In this document: positions 44,104 through 52,100 of the stretch, in pieces | Numbering within the stretch: the stretch's first letter is position 1 | How the letters are laid out: each line of letters begins with the position of its first letter | Source of the DNA: Bacteroidota bacterium | GTDB taxonomy: Bacteria; Bacteroidota; Ignavibacteria; SZUA-365 | NCBI GenBank assembly: GCA_023432805.1 | Contig: JAEYUG010000108.1 | Location: forward strand, 1-64,000 | Direction: 5' to 3' | DNA length: 64,000 bases | The notes under the pieces: model-generated | Seen by the model: the letters and a program-made list of their open reading frames with translations, nothing else | Told to the model about the DNA's origin: nothing | Database searches by the model: none | Position numbers and translations under genes: made by a program

Positions 44104-44886
44104 TCAGCGGCCTTCGAACTTCGGGGTGCGCTTTTCGAGGAATGCCCGCTTCCCTTCCTCATAATCCTGGCTGCGCCCTGCTGCGTCCTGCATCTCTTCT
44201 TCGAACAGCAGTGCTGTCTCCAGGTCTGACGTTCCCGCGCGATTGAGCATGGCCTTGATGCGACCGTAGGCGGCGGTGGGACCGGCCGCGTAGCGCTTCG
44301 CGATGATCTGCGTGTACTCCATCAACGTTTCCGGCGAGAGCACCTTGTTGACGAGGCCCATCTGCAATGCCTCTGGAGCGAGCACGTCACGGCCCGAGGT
44401 GCAGAGCTCAAAGGCCCTCGCATACCCGATCATCTGCGGGAGAAACCAGCTCGATCCCGAATCCGGCACGAGGCCGATGCGGATGAACACCTGGATCAGC
44501 TTCGCTTTCTCAGACATGAAACGCAGATCGCAGGCCAGCGCAAGGCTTGCGCCCGCACCCGCAGCCGCACCGTTGATCGCACAGATGATGGGTTTCGGCA
44601 GCGAACGCATCGAGCGGATGAGGGGATTGTAGCGACGGCGGAGACTGTCGGCAAGCGAACGCTCCGGATCGTCGGAAATGTCCTTGAGATCCTGTCCCGA
44701 ACAGAAGGCGCGACCCGCCCCCGTCAGCACAACCACGCGCACATCGTCCAGGGCGGCATCACGCGTGAACACGTCGATGAGTTCCGCCGACAGCGCTTCA
44801 TTGAACGCGTTGAGTACATCGGGACGGTTGAGCGTGACGGTCAGCACGCCATCTGCGTGCCCGGTGAGGATGGTGCTGTACGACAT
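44104..44886 (-). CDS. Enoyl-CoA hydratase/isomerase family protein (PaaG-like)
   Basis: This is a 260-residue crotonase-fold enzyme. The CoA-binding and oxyanion segments are GRAFCSGQDLKDI and NGAAAGAGASLALACDLRF, and IGLVPDSGSSWFLPQMIG supplies the acidic position typical of PaaG-type isomerases. The phrase GQDL with PDSGSSW resembles 2-(1,2-epoxyphenyl)acetyl-CoA isomerase, but a general enoyl-CoA hydratase cannot be excluded. ATG at 44886 (MSYSTILTGHADG) aligns with family N-termini; ATG at 44928 would add 14 residues. It is the first gene of the acyl-CoA operon, below an operator-like palindrome and a candidate promoter. Confidence 0.9.
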   Translation of the reverse strand: MSYSTILTGHADGVLTVTLNRPDVLNAFNEALSAELIDVFTRDAALDDVRVVVLTGAGRAFCSGQDLKDISDDPERSLADSLRRRYNPLIRSMRSLPKPIICAINGAAAGAGASLALACDLRFMSEKAKLIQVFIRIGLVPDSGSSWFLPQMIGYARAFELCTSGRDVLAPEALQMGLVNKVLSPETLMEYTQIIAKRYAAGPTAAYGRIKAMLNRAGTSDLETALLFEEEMQDAAGRSQDYEEGKRAFLEKRTPKFEGR

Positions 44887-44930
44887 GTCGGTCTGCTCGC
44901 GGCGAATGGAACGGCGTGATGGATGCATTT

Positions 44931-44946
44931 CGGACCTATTGGTCCG
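44931..44946. promoter_or_regulatory. Operator-like palindrome upstream of the acyl-CoA operon
   Basis: CGGACC-TATT-GGTCCG, perfect 6-bp arms, lies about 45 nt before the preferred start at 44886 and just downstream of the predicted transcription start. Its form suits a TetR-family regulator of acyl-CoA catabolism. No such regulator gene is in the window. Confidence 0.5.
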
Positions 44947-44967
44947 TTACTGACGGGGAACAGCAAT

Positions 44968-44997
44968 AAAAGATATGAGGAATGGAATAAAATGCAA
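44968..44997 (-). promoter_or_regulatory. Candidate promoter of the acyl-CoA operon
   Basis: On the minus strand: TTG (44997-44995), 19 nt, TATCTTTT (44975-44968), 7 of 8 to TAnnTTTG, in a local AT-rich patch. Transcription would start near 44962 and run through the CGGACC palindrome. Confidence 0.5.
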
Positions 44998-45023
44998 CCG
45001 AGCGCATGGCGCTCTCCGCGACA

Positions 45024-45251
45024 CTACTGATCCTCCAGCGATCGCGCCGCGTCGGCCGCATCATCATAGAGTGCGGCAAGAAAGGGCATTTCCCTTATGA
45101 TCTGCTCGCGCAACAGGCGTAGCTTCTCCTCCTCCGGGAGGTCCTCGAACGGCGTGCCCGCTTCCTCCCCCAGCCGCTTCGCCATGTCGAGGCAGCTCTC
45201 GTTGTGCCCGTCTGTTGGGGACGTGGTGCTCTTGTTCTTTGCCAGGAACAT
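45024..45251 (-). CDS. Small acidic protein, unknown function
   Basis: This protein has 75 residues. It is not recognised. The second half is charged and helical (EEEKLRLLREQIIREMPFLA, then DDAADAARSLED). It starts 36 nt after the mutL stop on the same strand. AAGGAG directly abuts ATG at 45251 with no spacer, which is too close for normal initiation. The real start could be an in-frame CTG 6 nt on, or a later codon (MAKRLGEE, residue 23). Codon use is like that of the neighbours, so it is probably a real gene. Confidence 0.5.
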   Translation of the reverse strand: MFLAKNKSTTSPTDGHNESCLDMAKRLGEEAGTPFEDLPEEEKLRLLREQIIREMPFLAALYDDAADAARSLEDQ

Positions 45252-45287
45252 CTCCTTCCGCAGAATGTGAAGTACTCTCTTTTGAGA

Positions 45288-47294
45288 TCAGCTCGTGCGG
45301 CCGAATCGACGGTCGAGCTCGTCGAGGGAGAGCTTGATGATGATGGGGCGCCCGTGGGGACAGGTGTACGGATTTGATGCGGCGAAGAGCTGGTCGATCA
45401 GCGCCTGCATTTCCTGCGCACTCATCCTGTCGCCCGCCTTGATCGCGGCGCGGCAACCGTACGACGCTGCAACCGCATGCCGCACGTCGGTCACGCCGAG
45501 CGAGGCGTATTCCTTGTACTGCTCGAGCATCTCTTCGAGAATCGATTCCTCCATGCCGACGCGCACATCCTGCGGCACGGCTTCGACCGTGACGAAGTTG
45601 GGTGGCTCGAGGCGGATCACAAAGCCCAGATGTCGCAACTCGCCGCTGATGTCCTTCAGCACGGCAAGGTCACCGGCATTGACGCGAAACGAGTGCGGGA
45701 ACAGAAGCTGTTGCGAAAACGGTGCTGCATGGTCGAGCGCCGCAAGCGCACGTTCGTACAGGATTCTCTCGTGCGCCACGTGCTGATCGATGATCATGAG
45801 TCCCGTTTTGATCGGAGTGAAAATGTACTTGTTGTGGAGCTGCCAGAGGAACTGGATGTCGGAAACGGGACGTTCGCTGGGAAGAAGGACCGTGCGGGTG
45901 TTGCCGTCGTCGGCCCGCGGTCCACCTGGCGAGGACGCAGACTCCTCAGGGGAAATCGTGCGGAACAGATCATCGATGGCACGGGAATCCAACCGCTGTC
46001 CGGCATCGCGCTCGCGCGGGGCACGCTCCCATGTCTCGCGCTCCCAGGCCGTCGTCTCCCGCGACGCATCGCCCCATCCAGCGTTCGGGCCGGCACTGCG
46101 TCCCTCTGCGGGATGCGGCATCGGGCTGCTTCCGCTGGATGCCGCGTCGAAGCGCAGCGTGTGCACGTTCGCGGCGTCGTCGGGCGAGGTCAGTCGCATG
46201 CGCGCAGCGTCGCCTTCCTCCATCCCCCCGCTTCTGAATGCGAGCGAAGGCGCGAGGTCGAAACGGTGCAGGCTCTGTCGCACGACGGCGTTGAGGAAGG
46301 TGTGCACCGCGCGTTCATTGCTGAATTTCACCTCGAGCTTCTGGGGATGGACGTTGACGTCGATGCCGCGGGGATCGAGGTTGAGGAAGAGGATGTAGAA
46401 GGGGAAGACGCCCTGCTCGAGCATGTTGTCGTAGGCGCTCACGACGGCGTGGTTCATCAGGCGCGAGGTGATGTAGCGCCCGTTGATGAAGAGGTACTGG
46501 TCCCCGCGTGTACGCCGGGCGAAGTTCGGGCGGCCGACGAAACCCGCGACGGTCATGACGTCGGTTTCCTGGCTGACCTCGATGAGCGAGCCGGCCACAC
46601 GGTCGCCGAACAGGTAGGCGACGCGGTCGTGGAGGGTGCCGGGCTGGGCGTCGTAGATGGTCTGCTGTTCGCTGATGTAGGTGACACGCAGGTGGGGATA
46701 TGACAGGATGTAGCGCTGGACGGTGTCGGTGATGTGCCGGTACTCGGTCGTGTCGGCCTTCAGAAACTGGCGGCGGGCGGGCGTGTTGAAGAAGAGGTTC
46801 CGTACCGCGAGCGAGGTGCCGACGGGCGCGCTGTCGCGCGTGCGCTCCTCGATGCGTCCACCGTCGATCCGCAGCACGACCGCGAGGTCGTCGTCGTCAC
46901 GGCGGGTCTTCATCTCCACCTTGGCGACGGAGGCGATCGAAGGAAGCGCCTCGCCGCGGAATCCGAAGGTGACGATCTGTTCGAGATCCGCGAGGGTGTG
47001 GATCTTGCTTGTGGCGTGGCGTTCGAAAGCGAGCGTCGCATCCTCCTCGCTCATCCCGGCGCCGTCGTCGATGACCTGGATGAGGTTCTTTCCCGCACCT
47101 GCGATGATGATGGTCACATGCGTGGCTCCCGCATCGATCGCGTTCTCGACGAGTTCCTTGACCACGCTTTCGGGACGCTGCACGACTTCCCCGGCGGCAA
47201 TCTGATTGGCCAGATGCTCGGGCAGGCGTACAACACTGGTGCGGGACGGTACGGTTGGGTCGATCGGACCGTTCGGCTCCATCGTGTCGTTCAT
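45288..47294 (-). CDS. mutL: DNA mismatch repair protein MutL
   Basis: This is a 668-residue GHKL ATPase. ATP-binding motifs: VKELVENAIDAGA, VIDDGAGM and TFGFRGEALPSIASV; the transducer domain contains NVHPQKLEVKF. After a variable linker (residues 360-470) comes the C-terminal domain with a metal-dependent endonuclease motif DQHVAHERILYE, in which Val replaces the usual Ala, plus SYGCRAAIKAGD and CPHGRP. It should therefore nick DNA itself, as in organisms lacking MutH. GGGAGG lies 6 nt before ATG at 47294, which overlaps the stop of the small membrane protein gene (ATGA). Confidence 0.95.
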   Translation of the reverse strand: MNDTMEPNGPIDPTVPSRTSVVRLPEHLANQIAAGEVVQRPESVVKELVENAIDAGATHVTIIIAGAGKNLIQVIDDGAGMSEEDATLAFERHATSKIHTLADLEQIVTFGFRGEALPSIASVAKVEMKTRRDDDDLAVVLRIDGGRIEERTRDSAPVGTSLAVRNLFFNTPARRQFLKADTTEYRHITDTVQRYILSYPHLRVTYISEQQTIYDAQPGTLHDRVAYLFGDRVAGSLIEVSQETDVMTVAGFVGRPNFARRTRGDQYLFINGRYITSRLMNHAVVSAYDNMLEQGVFPFYILFLNLDPRGIDVNVHPQKLEVKFSNERAVHTFLNAVVRQSLHRFDLAPSLAFRSGGMEEGDAARMRLTSPDDAANVHTLRFDAASSGSSPMPHPAEGRSAGPNAGWGDASRETTAWERETWERAPRERDAGQRLDSRAIDDLFRTISPEESASSPGGPRADDGNTRTVLLPSERPVSDIQFLWQLHNKYIFTPIKTGLMIIDQHVAHERILYERALAALDHAAPFSQQLLFPHSFRVNAGDLAVLKDISGELRHLGFVIRLEPPNFVTVEAVPQDVRVGMEESILEEMLEQYKEYASLGVTDVRHAVAASYGCRAAIKAGDRMSAQEMQALIDQLFAASNPYTCPHGRPIIIKLSLDELDRRFGRTS

Positions 47295-47497
47295 CGCGCC
47301 CCTCCCTGCAGCCAGGTGAAGATGATGTAGGTGAGGATGAGCATGCCGATCACCCAGTAGATCGGGCGATTGCGTCCGCGACGGGTCTTGCGCTCGAAGC
47401 GCATCTCCCGGCGGCGCACGTTCTCCGGATCGCGGTCGGGATTGTAGTAGCGCGGGCTGTATTCGAAGCGGCGGTATGCGGGGCGTTTGAAGAGCAT
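47291..47497 (-). CDS. Small single-pass membrane protein
   Basis: This protein has 68 residues. A basic, arginine- and tyrosine-rich N-terminus (MLFKRPAYRRFEYSPRYYNP, then RRREMRFERKTRRGRNR) leads to one C-terminal transmembrane helix (YWVIGMLILTYIIFTWL). The family is unknown to me. By the positive-inside rule the basic part is cytoplasmic. It starts 4 nt after the ftsY stop and its own stop overlaps the mutL start, so it is locked between the two. Given the context, a role near the SRP receptor at the membrane is possible but unproven. Confidence 0.65.
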   Translation of the reverse strand: MLFKRPAYRRFEYSPRYYNPDRDPENVRRREMRFERKTRRGRNRPIYWVIGMLILTYIIFTWLQGGAR

Positions 47498-47501
47498 CGG
47501 G

Positions 47502-48488
47502 TCAGGCCGCTTCCTCGACTTCGGTTTCGGTCTCGGTCTGGAAGGCGCCGAACAGGGCATCGACGAAGGCGTCGCGGTCGAACACCTGCAGGTCGTCGAT
47601 CCCCTCACCCACGCCGATGTAGGCGATCGGCAGATCGAGCTCACTGGAAATCCCGATCACGACGCCGCCCTTCGCCGTGCCGTCGAGCTTCGTGACGACG
47701 AGCGACGACACGCCGACGGCATCACGGAACTGACGTGCCTGCTGGATTGCATTCTGTCCGGTGGTCGCGTCGAGCACGAGCAGCACATCATGCGGTGCGT
47801 CGGGCATGAGCTTGGCCATGACGCGGCGGATCTTCTTGAGCTCCTCCATCAGGTTCGTCTTCGTGTGCAGACGTCCTGCCGTGTCGATGATCACCACGTC
47901 GGCGTTCTTCGAGATCGCGCTCTGCAGCGTGTCGAAGGCGACGGCGGCGGGATCCGCGCCATGCTGCTGCTGCACGATGTCGACGCCCGCGCGTCCGGCC
48001 CAGATCTCGAGCTGCTCGTTTGCCGCCGCACGAAAGGTGTCTGCCGCACCGATCACGACCTTGTGCCCCGCACTGCGATAATTGTAGGCGAGCTTGCCGA
48101 TCGTCGTGGTTTTGCCGACACCGTTGACACCGACCACCATGATGACGTAGGGACGCGCGCTGATGGGGATCGTGATCGCCACACCGTCGGTGGACGTGTT
48201 CTGTGTCTTGAACAGACGCGTGACTTCGTCCCTGAGCAGACGGCCGAGTTCATCGGCGTCTTCGTAGCGCTCGCGGCGGACGCGATCGCGCACGTTGTCG
48301 ATGATCGTCGTGGTGGTTGTCACGCCGACGTCGCCGAGGATGAGAATCTCCTCGATCTCGTCGAGGAGTGCGTCATCTATCTTCCGCTTCGCCTTGATGA
48401 TGCGGCTCACCTTGCGCATCACGTCGTCGCGGGTCTTGGTCAAACTCTCCTTGAGTTTGGACAGCTTGAATTTGTCGAGGAAGCCCAT
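47502..48488 (-). CDS. ftsY: Signal recognition particle receptor FtsY
   Basis: This is a 328-residue SRP-type GTPase. The N domain is residues 1-95 (MGFLDKFKLSKLKESLTKTR), G1 is GVNGVGKTTT at 120-129, and DTFRAAANEQLE, DTAGRLHTKTNLMEEL, TKLDGTAKGGV and GVGEGIDDLQVF complete the NG core. The acidic A domain of E. coli FtsY is absent, as in many bacteria. It docks SRP-bound ribosomes at the inner membrane. It lies between a PgsA-type gene and the small membrane protein, all on one strand. Confidence 0.96.
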   Translation of the reverse strand: MGFLDKFKLSKLKESLTKTRDDVMRKVSRIIKAKRKIDDALLDEIEEILILGDVGVTTTTTIIDNVRDRVRRERYEDADELGRLLRDEVTRLFKTQNTSTDGVAITIPISARPYVIMVVGVNGVGKTTTIGKLAYNYRSAGHKVVIGAADTFRAAANEQLEIWAGRAGVDIVQQQHGADPAAVAFDTLQSAISKNADVVIIDTAGRLHTKTNLMEELKKIRRVMAKLMPDAPHDVLLVLDATTGQNAIQQARQFRDAVGVSSLVVTKLDGTAKGGVVIGISSELDLPIAYIGVGEGIDDLQVFDRDAFVDALFGAFQTETETEVEEAA

Positions 48489-48534
48489 GGATCTCTATGA
48501 GTGGGAAAGGAAACGCGTGTGCCGCATCTGCAGC

Positions 48535-49113
48535 TCACTTCTTGCGCAAGATGCGGAAAAATCTCTGACCGTAGGTGATCAGCGACGCCGTGATGAAACC
48601 GAGCGCGGCGAGTTGCAGGAGGATGAACGTCGTCGAGGTCATGTCGTCACGGAACAGCGAAGCAACCAGCACCACGCCGATCGCGACCACCGTGGCCTTG
48701 CCGGTCATCGTGCTCTGCACGAGCACGCCCGTGCGCGAACGCAGCCACATGCCCCCCGCGAAGATCACGACGTCGCGCGCAAGCACCAGCACGCCGAACC
48801 AGACGGGAATCCCACCAGCCACCAGCAGCGCGATGACCGCAGCGCCGATGAAGATCTTGTCGGCAAGGGGATCGAGGATGCGCCCGAGATCCGATTCCTG
48901 CTTGAACGTGCGGGCCACCCAGCCGTCGAGTAGATCCGACGCGTAGGCCAGCACGGAGATCCCTAGAATCGCCAGCCGGTTCGCAACCGGACCGTCGAGC
49001 AGCAGCAGCACAAGTGGCAGGGTCAGGGCTGCACGCAGCAATGACAGCCCGTTTGACAACGTCAGATTCGTGCGAACGGATGGAGGCGGAACAGGTGTCT
49101 TCTTCTGCTTCAT
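48535..49113 (-). CDS. CDP-alcohol phosphatidyltransferase (PgsA-like)
   Basis: This is a 192-residue membrane enzyme. The family signature D-G-x2-A-R-x8-G-x3-D-x3-D is present as DGWVAR followed by GRILDPLADK. About five hydrophobic helices are seen (LLRAALTLPLVLLLLDG, IFIGAAVIALLVAGGIPVWF, LLQLAALGFITASLITYG). The size and motif fit phosphatidylglycerophosphate synthase, which joins CDP-diacylglycerol and glycerol 3-phosphate; another CDP-alcohol acceptor cannot be excluded. It starts 22 nt after the protease gene and precedes ftsY by 46 nt. Confidence 0.85.
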   Translation of the reverse strand: MKQKKTPVPPPSVRTNLTLSNGLSLLRAALTLPLVLLLLDGPVANRLAILGISVLAYASDLLDGWVARTFKQESDLGRILDPLADKIFIGAAVIALLVAGGIPVWFGVLVLARDVVIFAGGMWLRSRTGVLVQSTMTGKATVVAIGVVLVASLFRDDMTSTTFILLQLAALGFITASLITYGQRFFRILRKK

Positions 49114-49135
49114 GGCTTTCGTTGGTCTGCGTGCA

Positions 49136-52100
49136 TCAGCGCGCGATTGCGAACTTGCCGGTTTTCGGCGTCACCTCGCGCCCCTGCGCATCGGTGCCTG
49201 TCGCGTGGTAAATGTAGACACCTCCGGGGACGGAACGCCCTTCATCGTCGTCGAGCTGCCATTCGGTGCCACCGTTGCCATCCCGTTCGGTCACCTCGCG
49301 CATGAACTGACCCGACAACGTGTAAATGCGGATCGCCGCGCGTGGTGTGAGATTGGCGAAGGTGATGAATGACTGTCCGGTCGACGCGTGCCAGGGATTC
49401 GGAAACACGAACATGTCGTCGAGGTTCTCACGGTTGAGCACGACACCTGCCGTTGCTCCCGCACCACTGATTGCGGTCCCATCGGCGCAGCGCACACCCT
49501 GCACACGCAGCACATACTCCTGCCCGATCGCGCCGACCGCACCCGTCCCTCCGAGCGTGATATGCACGACACTCTGGTCGGCTGCATCCACCCGCACTGC
49601 CGTCGCCGCACCGAGTGGAGACACGGTGTAGGCCGAGGGATCGGAGGCGGTAATCGGATCGACAGGTCCGCTGAAACGCACCGCGAAGCCCCGCGGTGGT
49701 TCATGGGTCACGCGTTCGACAAAGCAGCGCGGCACCACCGCCTCTTCGACGAGCACGTCGTGGACGGCATTGTCGATGAAGGGAATGCCCTCGGCATCGG
49801 TGAGCGCTCGGATACGCAGGCCATAGGGACCCGGCGCGAGCGTCGGAAACGACAGCAGCAGCGACCGCCGATCGAGCAATGCCACACTGGCAGGCTCGCG
49901 AGCATCGCCGAGCAGAAATGAGGATGTGGGAGGAAGCTCGGTGGCAAGATCCTGCGAGACCGCAACACGCAGCTGTCCACCACCGAGGGAAATGACGGTA
50001 TCCACCACCGGCTGCGCGTGCGGAAGCAGTGCACGACTGAACATGCGGACGCTCTCAGCAGGAGTCATGGTACTGTCGACTGCCGTCACTGCATACAGCA
50101 CGGGCGTTCCCGCAGTGATGTCGAAATCCGTCAACGCCGTGTTCCCCGTTTCTCCGAACAGTGCGAGCGTCGACGACGAAGTTCCCTTGTACACGCGGAA
50201 ACGTGTCGTGCCAGGAGCGGGAATCCAGCTCAGGCGAAGCTGACGGGGACCGATGTAGACCGCCGTCACGGCACGCGGTGCTGCAGGCGCCGTTGCGGGA
50301 AGATCGCGCTCCCAGACCTCGACGCTGTCGGCAGTCGCGAACGCCATTTCGGGGATGCCGTTGCCGTCATAGTCTCCGACCGCAACCGCGTTCGTATTGA
50401 CGAGCGGTAGCATGAACGAGACATCGAACGCGGCGGCGGACTCGGACCACGACACGACATACAATTCGGGATACACCGACACGATCAACTCCTTGGCGGG
50501 TGTCGCATCGATGTTCGCAGCGGTCATGCTGTTGGAGATGCGCCGGAACACGCCGCTCTGCGCGGACTCCTCCACCCCTGCGAAGCGACCGGTCCACCGC
50601 ACGACCGTGCTGTTCTGTGCGCCCAATGCGTAGATACCCACGTACCAGAAGGGAATCACATCGTCGGTCGTCGTACGCACGCCGATCGCAAATTCGTCAC
50701 GACCATCGCCGTCGAAATCCTCGGCAGCGACGAAGTCGCTTCCGTCCTGGAAGTCGTTCTCCGAAATCCAGATGTACTGGAACTCACCATTGAGCCGGTA
50801 CTCGGCGATGAAGAAATCTCCATCGGCATCACCGAACAACAGATCTGTTTTCCCGTTGCCGTTGAAATCCCCTGCCGCCACGCGCGGTGCATTGAAGCTG
50901 TTGCGATCGTACGCCGTTGCACCGGTCGAAGTGCTGTACGCCGCACCCTTGGTGGGATTCCTGATCGTGCCCCATGGTGAAAGACGCCCCGCAGCGTCAC
51001 CCTTGTACACGCCGATGGTTGAATCACTGACAATCGCAAGCACTTCGTCGACGCCGTCTCGATCGACATCCACCGTCCCAACGGGCCAGAAGAACCCGGA
51101 GGTCGTATCGGCCCAGAGCAGCCGCGAGGGGATGGAACCGGGTGCGTCGCTTCCCCACAGGGAGCCGGAGCGCACATACGATGTCAGCATCTCCGCACGG
51201 CCATCCCCAGTCACATCCCCCACTCCGCGGAGGTACTGCAGGCCGTGGACACCGGGCGCGATGTCGACGAAGCGCGTGCCGTCGAAGGCGAGGATTTCCA
51301 GGTGCTGGTCACCCTCGAAGCGGTTGAGCACGAGCTCGGGTCGTCCGTCGCCGTTGAAGTCGGTGGTGCGGTCGAACAGGCGCGCATTCGGATGGCCGTA
51401 GGGTTTGCGCAGGAATCCGGTGGTCGCGATCGGCAGCGGAATGGTGTGCACGAAGTTGCCGCCGGAAGGCAGTGCCGCCTTCGTGGTGAAGCCGGACTCG
51501 TCGGTGGCCGTGAAGTAGAATTCGTAAGTCGCACCGGGAGTGAGATGCTCCTCGCCCAGCCAGATGCTGTGCGTGGTCGACACGAACAGGTTGTTGACAG
51601 TGCCGCCCTCGGCCGAAACCCAGCGCCACTCGTCGCCGCTGCCCGCGCGTCGGTACCAGACGCGTCCCAGCGTGGGTTCGTCGGTGAGGAAGCCTGCGGC
51701 GACGCCATGCGAGCGTCCGTTGATCGCAGGGATGAAGCCGATGCCGAGCACGATCGGGGCGCGGCGGTCGAGCCGCACGACAACGCGGTCTTCGAGCGTG
51801 ATGCCCTTCGAACTCTGCGCGGCGAGACGGATCGTGTAGACGGTGTCGGGCAGCGATGCGACGTTCCATTGCGCGAGCGTCTCGGCGATGGCCTGCCGAT
51901 GCTGCTGGGGCGCAATGTCGAACCAGCGGGTGGGATTGCGTCCCACGCCGTACTGCACGATGAATCCGGTCATGATCGGGGAAGCCGCCGTGCCGGTGAT
52001 CGTGATGGTATCGGCGCTGATGCCGTCGTCGGTGCGCGGTGTCAGGATGCGCACGACCGAGGGAGCGTCGAGTGCGAGCGCGCGAGCCGCATCGAGAAGA

